Of a DNA stretch of 64,000 nt, positions 47,730 to 57,895 are shown piece by piece. The position numbers were made by a program, and so were the translations under genes. The stretch comes from Calocera cornea HHB12733 (lineage: Eukaryota > Basidiomycota > Dacrymycetes > Dacrymycetales > Dacrymycetaceae): NCBI GenBank assembly GCA_001632435.1, contig KV423923.1, positions 74,281 through 138,280 on the forward strand, in the 5' to 3' direction. The stretch's first letter is position 1; each line of letters starts with the position of its first letter. The notes under the pieces were generated by a model. It had not been told where the DNA came from. It was given only the letters and a program-made list of their open reading frames with translations, and ran no database searches.

Positions 47730-48183
47730 TTTGAGGGGGTTGGTGCGTCTGGTGGATTAGGAGGGGAGGTCGGGGGAGGGGTGACATTATTAGGCAGTAG
47801 TGACTCGGACCAAGGACGCGCCGGGGTTGACTCGACGCTAGTGCCGAACTGCCGACTGGAATGTGCCCTTCCCTTGACGCAATGTACCGCCCAATGCGCT
47901 CTTGCAGCCCGACCCAGTGGTGTAAATACAACATAATCATTAATCACTGTATGTAGATGCTCGCTACGTGTACACGATACAACAGCGCCCATCCGCAGAA
48001 TGCATTAGTCCTTGTCTTGTGTGTGCTCCGTCTCATTACTGGTCATGTGGTGAATTGTCATGTGTTCGTAACCCTCCCAACGGTCATCGCACCCATTTCG
48101 TCCTTGACGAACCCAAATCTCGTCCCAGTCCCAGTGACGACCGGAAGAGAGGGAGGTAAGGAGGGCGGGAGAGAGAAAGGCAG
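47730..48183. other. Intergenic region, GNAT copy 1 promoter
   Basis: About 450 bp between two minus-strand genes. It carries the GNAT copy 1 promoter and the kinase 3' region. No gene is seen. Confidence 0.45.
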
Positions 48184-50595
48184 TCAGAGCCCCAGCACGG
48201 CCAGCTTAGGGCTCTTCCTCCACCTGCCTGGCGAGCCCGGCGGGGACCTGGCACCGCCAGAGAAGAGGCCCGACAACGGCCGGGAGGCGGTAGGAGGCGG
48301 TGAGACTTCCGGTGCGGTGCCTGCTGCTGGTGTTGGGCCAGCAGCTGTCGGGGCAGGCGAACCGGCAGCTTGACCCAGCGGCACCGCCGGGGCCACCCTC
48401 GGGAACCTCACACCGCAGTCGTTCGGCGCGCCTTCCCCGCACTTGACGTGGCACCTCATCCCGCAATCATCGCACTCGAGCGCGACCTTCCACCCGACGC
48501 GCCGCCCACAGAGGTCGCACTTCGCCGACGAGCCCTTGCCGAGGCCGATGTTGAAGAAGAAGCCGACGGGGCTCCAGCTGCTGCCGGCTGCTGCCGGGGG
48601 GGAAGTGGGAGGCTTGGCGGGCTTGATGAGCGTGAAGCGGTGGATGAGCACGCGGGAGGAGGCTTGGGAGAGCACGCTGGCACTGCTCTGAATCGGGGCG
48701 GTGTGGAACGACCCAGCGGAGAGGGGGGAGCCAGGCTCTGGAGGGGTGGGAGACTGTACGCCCGCGGAGACGTACTTGCGTTCCGTTTCGGGAGCGCCGT
48801 TCGCGGCGGACGGGCCGATGGTGGCAATTGGAGAGATACGAAGGGTGTAGTGCGAGGCACGGACGGTCAGCACGGAAGTCGTGTCCGGGTGTTCGCCCGC
48901 CTCGCCTTCAGTGGACTCATGCTCCGCTGGCGGCGCATCAGAAGCGACGGTCGCCTCTGCCGCATGAGCCAGGAGATTGGCGACCGAGTTGGGCTCTGAA
49001 GGGATCATCTCTGCAGCTCCATCAAGACATGCCTGAAACACATTCAAAAAATCGAGACATACCAGCCTGTGACCAGCCGGACCGATCGCCCAACATGGAG
49101 CTCCGTCCAGCCATCGCGCTCCCGTACGCGGCCCAACTCGGTGTGCGCTTGAGAGTCGCCTCCGGGACGAGGATGACATCCGCTTGGTCTTCGCTATCGC
49201 CCTCCTCTGGCTCTGGCTCGCCTTCGGCGTCCGGCTCGGGCTCATCGCCGTAGTCCGACGGCGGCGAAGCTGGCACATCAACCGGACTGACACTCGCAGG
49301 GATCTCCACGTGGAAACTGGACGCCCTGATCTCCGCACCGACGCCCATCCCAAAGCTCGGGATCCGTGGTGCGACCCTGGGCCTGCGGCTGCCAACCCCA
49401 GCGCCGGCAGTGAAGAACCTGACCGTGCCGACCGGGTCCTGGTCCGAGTCCTCGCGCTGCAGGACCTGGGCTTCGATCTCTGAGAGGCGGGCGAGGACTT
49501 GGACCATGTTGGGTCGGTTGGCGGGAAAGACGGAGCAGCAGTCTAGCGCGAGCTGCACCAGGTCGGGCGGGCAGCCAGGGGAGGCGAGCCGGTGCAGCTC
49601 GGTTGCGTCCAGGGAGTACATCGGTGCTGCACGCTGCGAGGCGTCAGTGCACGTCTTACAGCTATAAACGAAAGCGTACCTTGAACGTATGATCATCCGC
49701 GACCCTCCTGCATACAATCTCGCAGTAGATGATTCCCAAGCTGAACACGTCCGTCGGGAGGTCGAACGGATCCCCCACCAGGATCTCCGGGCTCATGTAC
49801 GCGTCCGTCCCGCAGTAGGTGAGCCGTTTCACTTCCTCGGGCGAGCGCGGGGTGATGCGCGCGAAGCCAAAGTCGGTGATCTTGAGCCGGCCGTTGGACG
49901 TGAGCAGCAGGTTCTCGCCTTTGATGTCGCGGTGCACGCACTGAAAACACGTTACTGCGCCATCTGACGATGATGGTGAGCGGACACGTACATTACGGGC
50001 GTGGAGGTATGCCAGAGCACGGGCAATGTCGATGCAGAAGCTGAGGCGGAGCCGCCAGGGGAAAGGCTTGCTCCTAGCGAAGATGTACTGGCGGAGGTTA
50101 CCTGCCATCCCATTAGCATACGCAAGCCTTTACAGAACTCAGTCGCACGCACCATTCTCGATATACTCCGAGACGATGAACACGCGTCCGTCCGGTGCAG
50201 ACGACAAGCCAAGGAAGAGGACGACGTTGGGGTGCCTTGCCTCCCTGCTCATCCCGTCAGCTTCCCATCACACGTATGTACGAGGAGGAAGGGGGGGAGG
50301 GACGCACCGCATCAACTTCCACTCTCGCTCAAAGTACTTCCTCACATCGTAGTCGTTGCTCGGCAAGACCTCTTTGATCGCTACGTCCGTGCCGAGGTAG
50401 CTGCCTACGTATTGTCGTCAGCATGTGCGCATACACGTTGAGGAAGAAAGAGGAGCGCGCCCTTGTAGACATTGCCGAAGCTCCCGCTGCCCAGCTTGTG
50501 CCAGTCGCCTTTGAGGTCCTGTGCGGTGTCAGCTTGGCTTCATTGCGAGAGTGTGGGGACGAGCGCACCTCATAGGGGATATGGTCGAACTGCAT
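48184..50595 (-). CDS. Protein kinase with C-terminal C1-like zinc domain
   Basis: Serine/threonine- or dual-specificity kinase of tyrosine-kinase-like type. The gene has many introns. The start MQFDHIPYE at 50595 joins DLKGDWHKLGSGSFGNVYKG (glycine loop). Then come VAIKEVLPSND (catalytic Lys), HPNVVLFLGL, HRDIKGENLLL (catalytic loop, formed across an intron), DFGFARI, and YMSPEILVGDPFDLPTDVFS (APE-like loop). After the kinase domain about 300 residues are Pro/Ser-rich and acidic. A zinc domain follows: CDLC, then CDDCGMRCHVKCGEGAPNDC, which matches the spacing of a C1 (phorbol-ester/DAG-type) domain except that the first His (HRFTLIKP) is separated by an unusually long insertion. Diacylglycerol binding is therefore doubtful. 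The coding strand has a pyrimidine-rich leader just before the ATG. Confidence 0.85.
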
Positions 50596-50637
50596 CTCTG
50601 TTGACTATGTGGCAGCGGGGAGACTGGCTCTGCAGGT

Positions 50638-50685
50638 GGAGAGGGAGGGAGAGGGAGCGGGAGAGGGAGGGAGGAAGAGAAAGAG
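50638..50685 (-). promoter_or_regulatory. Polypyrimidine leader tract of the kinase gene
   Basis: The plus strand is 48 nt of purine with one C; the kinase coding strand is therefore CT-rich starting about 43 nt upstream of its ATG. CT-rich stretches of this kind are common near transcription starts of strongly expressed fungal genes. It could also form triplex DNA. Confidence 0.5.
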
Positions 50686-51404
50686 ATGGCGTGTGGGGAG
50701 AGTGCACTCCACTCTGGCAGGTCGGGGTGTATGCAGTTGCTTTGGGGGTGTGATACGCGAGAGAGCGAGAGAGACAGAGGGCGAGCGAGCCTGGCTGAGC
50801 GAGACAGGACCAGGACAAGGACGAAACAGGGAGCGTTGGGTCTCCTCTCCTAGCTGCTCAGGGAGGGGAGGGCCCCTGCGTCATGCACATGCCCCGATCG
50901 CGATCGGGTAAGTCAGCGAGAGCGAGCGAGCTAGGAGGAGGCAGAGGCCGCGACGGCGTGACGGCTATGTAGTACTGCGCTGGACGGACTAGGGGTTCCG
51001 GAAGCCCCGTCTCGTCGTGAGGGGGTGGGGCTCCTGTCTCCCCCGCGAGTGTCGGCGGGCGCCTGCGGGTCGGGCATTATTGAGCAGCAGTGTTTGCGCT
51101 GATGATGGATTCATTAATGCAGGATAGAGGGGCGGAGCAGCCGCCGGTTGGTGGCTCGGTGGATTGGCGAGGATGGTCTGTTCCGATGGAGAGGACGCGC
51201 TGATCGGAGCTGCGGCGAAATAGAAGGTGCGCGCGTCGTCCGGTCATCATCAATCGCACGCGTGGACGCGCCGCATTCCAGAGGAGTCATGCAACAGTGC
51301 CAAGAGGAGTTGCCGACCACCACAAACTCGCAGTTATTCTCTTCTCACACAGCTGGAGCAGAGCGTATCACAGAGCCACGCCAGCATCTGGGATCCAGGC
51401 TCGA

Positions 51405-51413
51405 TATATAATA
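51405..51413 (+). promoter_or_regulatory. Putative TATA box of GNAT copy 2
   Basis: The sequence tcgaTATATAATAacgg lies about 205 bp upstream of the ATG at 51618. Confidence 0.4.
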
Positions 51414-51617
51414 ACGGTTACTGCCAAGTTGTTACGGGGTGGGGGGTGCATACGTCCAGTCCGGCTCTCGTCCGACAGCCCGAGTGAATCGCCGTCGGCC
51501 CGACGCGTCGAGTCAACCACCTCCGGCCGCCCCGGCCGCCCACCGCCCCGACCTCATGTACTCACTCCCCTCCCTCCCCTCCCTCCCCTCCGCACATCCG
51601 CCCACCCAGCCCGCAAA

Positions 51618-52522
51618 ATGTCCATCCAGATTGAGATAGTGAACACCTACCGCCCCCCGGCCCCACCCTCCCCCTCAGACGCCGCAGCCCTCCTCCTCCC
51701 CACCCCGTCCTACAACGCAAACTTCGTATTCCCCGTGCGCCCCCTGTCGAGCAACAAGCTCGCCCTGCATCCTTTTATCGTGCGCCCCTCCCCTCTCCTC
51801 CCTGACCCGGACCATACACCCGCTGACCCCCAGCCCAACAGCCGGCGCTCCACCTCCCGCTCTTCCAGAAGCACGCCTCTGTCCACCCAGGGATGTTCGC
51901 CTACCTGCCGTTCGGGCCCCTTCCCACCTTGCAGTCGGCGGCTGAGCTCTACCTCAAGCGGGTGGAGTCCGATCCGCACTCGACGTGGTTCTGCGTTGTT
52001 GACCTTACCCGGCCTCCAGCTACCGCCACCGACCTCTCCTCGGAAGACAACGACGACGGCAGCATGAGCCCCAGCGAAATAGAAAAAGACTGGCACGGTT
52101 CCTTCGCGGGCATAATCGGCCTCCTCTCCGCCTCCGCGTCCCAATCGCAAGCTGAGATCGGCTACCTGCTCATCCTCCCCCCTTACCAGCGCACGCACGT
52201 GACGACGCACGCGTGCTCGCTCCTCCTGCTGTACCTGCTTGATCCCCCCTCCCGCGGCGGGCTCGGGCTGAGGAGGGTGCAGTGGAAGGCTAATGCGGCT
52301 AATGAGCGGAGTGTGAGGGCGGCGGAACGGCTGGGGTTTGCAAGGGAGGCAGTGTTGAGGTGGGCTATGGTGCTGCCGCAGGGAAAAGAGGGGCTCGACC
52401 CTCCGCCCGGGGAGGAGGGGACGGGGAAGGGGAGGCATACAGTGATGCTGGGGTTGTGTTGGGATGATTGGGAGGCAGGGGGGAGGGAGAAGGTGGAGGC
52501 ACTCATAAGAAGGGAGCGGTGA
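51618..52522 (+). CDS. GNAT-family N-acetyltransferase, copy 2
   Basis: Paralogue of the gene at 46823-47729. Two exons: 51618-51779 (again exactly 54 codons) and 51842-52522 (280 aa in total). The start MSIQIEIVNTY is at the same place as in copy 1. GNAT core features are IGLLSASASQSQAEIGYLLI, QRTHVTTHACSLLLLY, and WKANAANERSVRAAERLGF. An acidic insertion of about 20 residues (SSEDNDDGS) lies before the core. The two copies flank the kinase gene on opposite strands, so the duplication was inverted. Substrate is unknown. Confidence 0.85.
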
Positions 52523-52882
52523 AGAGGTGCATGCGCAAAACTCTGCCGATTCCGAAGTGCGCGCCGAGGAACGCACGGCTCCAGCCATGCTGAGCGGCTC
52601 TCGCCCAAGTTCACACCTCTATTTATATATGTACCTCAACAAACTAGCCAGTATCGTAAGCAGTACCGGGAACGGTAATATGAAGGGCTCTTGCGCAAAG
52701 CGAGAGAGAGACGGGGGGAGTCGTGCGTGCCGACGAGCGGATTATGCGGTTGTGAGAGTACCCCGGGGGATGCGGGGACGCGGGAGGGAGGAGAAAGCCG
52801 GGGGTGGGGGTGGGGTGGGGGGGCATTACAGCTTATTCCCTTCCGCGGGGTTTACCCTGCATATATGCGTATCAGCACTGTC
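52523..52882. other. Convergent 3' region, GNAT copy 2 / Yhm2
   Basis: 360 bp between converging stop codons, with a strong G-run tract at 52800-52823 (listed separately). No gene is supported. Confidence 0.5.
52800..52823 (+). repeat. G-run tract with G-quadruplex potential
   Basis: Runs of 5, 5, 4 and 7 G separated by single T, between the 3' ends of two converging genes. Four G-runs with one-nt loops fit the intramolecular quadruplex rule. Confidence 0.75.
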
Positions 52883-54055
52883 CTAAGATGAGGAATAGCG
52901 GACGCACCAAGCCTTTACGTAGTCCGCGAACGAGACCATGCATATCGTCTGCCAAATACCGAGGGCGATGCGCGGTGTGACACCGCGGTACAGTCCCTTG
53001 ATCCCGTTCTCCCGATACACATAGGCGAGCGTGCCGAAGATGCCGACGTTGCCCCGGTTGACGGTCTTGCTCATGCTCTGCATCTCGACGCGGACGACCT
53101 CAATCGGCTGGTTCCATGTCGCGAGCGCACCGCCGATGGAGGAGGAGAGGATCTTGTCCATCGCACCCAGTTTCTCGCCCTCCTTCTTCCCGCGCATCTT
53201 GCGGATCGAGTCCTCGGCCAGGCGCGCAAAGCCCATCCTGTACGCGCAAACCCCGAATCAGCTACAACTTCTTAATTGGAATGGAAAGACGCACCGCGAG
53301 CCCCAGTTGGTGCATTGCCGCACTGCGACGGCGTTCACACCCTTGTTGATACCCGCAATGCCCTCGCGCCTGTAGATGTCCATGAACACCGCCCAAGTGC
53401 TGGGCGGCTTGACCCCCGAGGCGGCTTGCTTATGCCGTGTGATTTCGGCCGTCTTCATGCATGTGCAGAAGCCTGCGCAGTGGCATCTCAGTAGCTGCCA
53501 CAACATATGTGCGGGGAAACGTACCCATTGTCGCGTACGCCTGGGCAACACCACCACCCATACCTCCCAGCAGGCCAGCCCAACCAGGGGCCAGGCCAGC
53601 CGCAATACTGCGGTTCTCAATCTCCGCGGCCGTAAAGAGCAGAACAGCACCCTTGGTTGATGCCTCGATCCACGCCTTTAGAACCCACCATCAGCACAGC
53701 TGAACAAGGAACACGGAGGGGAAAGGCGCACCCATGGGATCAGCCCCTGGTAGAAGCCCAGCGGGCCACCGCGCGACCAGACGGTGCTGACCGCCTGGAG
53801 CATCGACTGCGACCGGTTCGCCGCCATCTGCGTCTTGAGTACCTCGAGCGGTTGGCCGAGGGTCGTCACCTACGCACGCGCGTAAGAACGTGCTGACTGA
53901 TCGCAGGTGGAGGAAGATACGCACCTCGAACATATTCATTATCCCTCCTACGCACGGCCATTAGAGGAGTACGACGTATATGCGTGGGAGGACGTACCGA
54001 CTGCGATGTTGGACCAGTTTATGCCCTTCTGGCCGGGCTCTCGTGCGGGTGCCAT
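52883..54055 (-). CDS. YHM2: Mitochondrial citrate/oxoglutarate carrier
   Basis: Inner-membrane carrier of the mitochondrial carrier family (SLC25). Yeast Yhm2 exchanges citrate for oxoglutarate and also binds mtDNA. The start at 54055 ([20 protein letters not shown]) joins across an intron to [20 protein letters not shown]. Carrier signatures: PLEVLK in the first repeat, an altered GFCTCMKT in the second (as in Yhm2 relatives, where the usual Pro is absent), and PIEVVRV in the third. [19 protein letters not shown] and [14 protein letters not shown] are characteristic of this clade. It ends [10 protein letters not shown]. Function follows from orthology, not from the sequence alone. There is no N-terminal presequence, as is normal for carriers. 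Confidence 0.92.
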
Positions 54056-55076
54056 GTCGTGTGAGCGCGAAAGGGTAGGGTACGAGTGGAGTAGAGCAAG
54101 GGAATAGGAGCAAGTCGCGTTCTGCCTTCGATCAGCACCTTCAACGCCAACGAAGCGGGGTGGATGGCACTCACAACCGTTCAGAGCACGTCGCACGTCG
54201 CCCGCGTCGAGGTTTTTGTTTAGCGTCAGTTAAGCTAAGGAGCTGCCCCAATCGCGAGGTGGGCAATATCCTGGGGCACGAGAATGGGCCGAATTGCTGC
54301 CGCGGTCGCTGGGCTGCACGTGCGGAGTCCCTGACGCCTGTGGGGACGCGTATATATGCGGGTATCGCCGGTGGGGTGGAGGTGCTGGGGCAGTAGTAGC
54401 CTGCAACACCTTGCTTGCGACTGGTGCTGTGTACGCGGAGGGATGCGAGAGAGAAATCCCCAACTTTTCGCACAGAGATGCCGTTCTTATACCCCCGGCC
54501 GCTCGCCGAGCGGTAACGGTCGCGGTCGGGAAGCCGCCTGACGCCCGGAGGACCCGCGTTTGATGCGGCCGCTGCCGTTGGGGACTGCCCGAAGGATCCT
54601 CTGGCGGTTCTCGGGCACGTCGCTCACTCGGGGAGTGCACCAGAATGCATTGGATGAACGAGTCCATGGGGGCTGCTCGCTTATCATCGGTGTTTACTAT
54701 CAGGAGATCAATGGAGGATCGGTGTTCGTCACCCTGCGACCGCCCTAGTTTCGCACGCTATGCACAACGCGAACGAGACAGACCACCGGCATATGCCACA
54801 GCTATTTTCTCGTCGTTCCATATCTATATCCCAACCTCGCTTCCAAGCAAATGACCAGCCCATGGCCGTAGAGAGATTGTGCCTCATTCTCGCTCGTCGC
54901 CACACTTTCTGCGTGCGGCCGGGTGGTGTTCGTGCATTCGCGCCGGCTCCGACGAAAGCGAATCTCGGGCCCGAGACCCTTGCTCCTTCTGTTCCTCGCC
55001 AGGAGATTCCATCTTCGGGCGATAACGAAGCACCAGCATTTGGTCACCCAATAAATCATATTACACATTACATACA
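54056..55076. other. Intergenic region, Yhm2 promoter / Trs85 3' end
   Basis: About 1 kb. A minus-strand TATA-like sequence (54347-54356) lies about 300 bp upstream of YHM2. Small frames are not supported. Confidence 0.4.
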
Positions 55077-57568
55077 CTACGCCTGCGCCTGAGCCTGAGC
55101 CTGGACAACACTGACGGCCCCCTCCTTGCCCACCTGGACGAACCTGTCCGCCCCAACGACGATGAGCAGCCTCCACCCGGCCAGCGCGTACTGGCCCGAC
55201 CGCGAGATATGCAAGCGCGCCGTGCGTCGCGCCTCCTGCCCCGGGAGGACGGTCCCCCGGTACACGAGCGCGCCAGTCCACTGTGGGGGGATGAGCGGTG
55301 CGCTCGCGGCGGTCGCGGCCGCCATGGCGGATGGCAGCCGGAGGACAAACTCTGCTTCCTTCGAGGGGGAGATGTTGCGCAACGTGAAGGTGACGTGCAG
55401 CTTGGCGGGCCCTGCACTGCCGGAGGAAGAGCCAAAGTCATGCGCGACCTCGAAGCCCTCGTCTACCGATACGCCCACGACGAGCGGGTCGACCTCCTTC
55501 GGTGCCTCCCGCCCCCAGAAGCCGGCGACCGCTGCACCAGTCAGCTCTTCTTTCGCCCGCATTGGCGATTCGGAGTACACCGTCGCGGTCCGCTTGAGCA
55601 GCGGTTTGTCCCCAGTAGCCGCCTTCACCGGTTCAGGCTCAGGCCCGAGGAACTTCTCCCCCGTCAGCCGTTCAAGGTGACGCGGGATATCTTCCGGCAT
55701 CGGAAAGCCATCTTGATTGCGTTTCTCGGGTTCCAGCCACTGGTCGAAGGCCGGGTCGATCTCTCCCAGCTCACCCAGTTTCAGATCGCTCCGCTGAGAG
55801 AACAGGTCGTATGCGCGTCGTAGGTAAAGCACTGCGAGCCGCTTGATGCCGAACTGCTCCATGAGCGCACCAGCGAGCGCATACCACATCCCCTTCCTTC
55901 GCCTGCCCGTTTCCCAACTGCCCGCTCTCGCAAGGAGTAGGGCCGCCAACGGCTCCTCTGCACCAGCCGCGGCTAGGACGAACCAGCGCGCGACCTCCTT
56001 CCGTCGCTCGACGGACATCCCACTGATGCCATTTTCGGAGCGGACATTGAGCATATAGTCGGCTCGTGAGAGAACAAGCGCTCGGCTGAGCAGGCTATCC
56101 GCGGTGACAGAGATCGGCGGTTTGAGGCAAGCGGCGGCGAGCGGTGTGAGGCTGGGTACCGCATGTGCGGCAGGTGGTGGTGGCGGTGGGTGATGCAGCG
56201 CGTGTAAAAGCAGGACATCCTCGACGTTCGCGCCACGAGCTTCACGTCGTATGGGGTCTCCGACAGCTTGCACCTCCTTTTGATCGCCCAGCATCGCGCT
56301 CCATTCGACCAGCCGTCGATCGCCCGCGGGCGTGCCGACTAGCGACGTGGAGCTCGTTACGAGGGTCGGTTTTGGTGATGTTGACGTGGAAGCAGGTGCC
56401 GAGGAGGAGCCGAAGAACCGGCGAGAGGTGATGGACAGGAGACGATTCGGAAGTGCTCTTCGGGAGGTATACTGTTTGTGTAGGTCAGCACTAGTGGGTG
56501 AAGGCCACCATCGCCGAACGCACAGATTCATGCAGCGACAGCACAGATCGTTCCATGAAGGGCACCAAGCTCTGGGTGACGAACTCCCTCAGAAATCTAT
56601 GCCAAGCCTGGCTGACACTGCTGGATATCGTCTTCGGCTCCTTCTTCTCCTGCAGGAGCTCCGCGCCTCCTGGGGAGAGCATCCCGTCGATCCCGGCGCT
56701 GAGCGGATCTGGTAGTTCTCCGGGTGTGAGGACATGCTGGTTGATGTAGTCATCGTCTTCTGTTAGGGCGGACTGTGGTATAGCTGATGTGGGTGTCGTC
56801 TGTGGTAATGCGGGAGTCGGTGGGAGCGCGGATCGGAGGGGCGGTGGTGCGGGGAGGGGTGGTGGTACAGCGATCTGGTTTTCGGTCTGTAGCGGGGCGG
56901 GAAGAGACAGGACACCACAATGCGGGCCGAAGGTGCGCTGCAAGGACGGTAGTAGTGTCCTGTATGTTGTTTAGTGAAATGAGTTGTTATGATATGCGCA
57001 AAACGTACGGGTCAGCAGGAGAGGTGGTAATGACGAGGTAGAATATCAGAAGTGCTTTCGCGTCGGCAAACGGCTTTGCCAACGTATGCAGCGCCTGCAA
57101 CGCAGCTATCGGTGATGGATCTGCCGTACTTGCAATCAAGAGCACTGTTTACCGATCAGACAAAGCCACAAGAGGAGAACCAACTCGCATACCAGCGACT
57201 GCGCCTTCTGCACCGGCGGTAGCCTCCAAGCACCGCTGAGCCTCGAGCCACACCCTATCCTCGCCGCCTTCCTTCTCTGCCCAATCACTCTTCTCGCTCA
57301 CACTTCCTACCCGTTCTCCAATCCAGTCCACCCACCGCTCCTTTCCCTTCCCACTCGCGCCATCTTCGAACGTGCCCTCCTCTAGCGGGACGAACCGCAG
57401 GCCGAATGCCGAGTGAACCACGGGCTGCAGACCGGTCGTGAGCGTTTGGACATTCTTGAGGCGAGAATGAGCCTGGAGGACGGTGTGTATCGGTGGGGAG
57501 TCGTTGTCAGAGAGGAAGGTGGGGAGTAGAGGTGAGTGTGCTATGGCTATTGGCGGTTGGAAAGCCAT
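55077..57568 (-). CDS. TRS85: TRAPPIII complex subunit Trs85
   Basis: Trs85 is the specific subunit of TRAPPIII, the Ypt1/Rab1 exchange complex needed for autophagosome formation and Golgi tethering. The start at 57568 (MAFQPPIAIAHSP) begins the N-terminal region; later exons give LQALHTLAKPFADAKALLIF and DYINQHVLTPGELPDPLSAG. Then AWHRFLREFVTQSLVPFMERSVLSL and RALPNRLLSITSRRFFGSS match the family signature. From about 56460 to 55077 the last, long exon holds an alpha-solenoid (LGDQKEVQAV; ARWFVLAAAGAEEPLAALLL) and a C-terminal beta-rich part (LHVTFTLRNISPS; SGQYALAGWRLLIVVGADRF). It ends in a QAQAQAQA tract coded by a hexanucleotide repeat. Assignment is by motif recall and length, without a search. 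Confidence 0.83.
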
Positions 57569-57895
57569 AGTCAAGCCGTTTACGTGCAATCACCGGCGTC
57601 GTACGCGCCCTACAAATGACGAAGTTTTGTTTCCGTACTGTAGGGTCTTTTGAGGAGCAACGGTTAAATGTATGAATAGCATTGCTCGCTACAGGACCAC
57701 ATCAGTCGTAGACCATACAATCATGAAGGTATGGTAGGGATATCTACATTGGCTAGTCCGAATATCACAAACATGGAGGTATAACACACTCGTCAGGATC
57801 AGTTGACAATGTTCAAAAGTTCGCAAGGGATGACAACATGGGAAACATAACCTTACAAATCCACCTCCTCCCACCGAGCCGTCGTGTATTGGCTC
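57569..57895. other. Short intergenic region upstream of TRS85
   Basis: About 330 bp, AT-richer than its neighbours, containing the Trs85 promoter and the 3' region of the large minus-strand gene. No other feature is seen. Confidence 0.45.

Larger units (their letters stand above)
50596..51617. other. Divergent promoter region, kinase / GNAT copy 2
   Basis: 1 kb between divergent starts, with GA-rich repeats near 50638-50685 and 50755-50800. No gene is supported. Confidence 0.5.
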
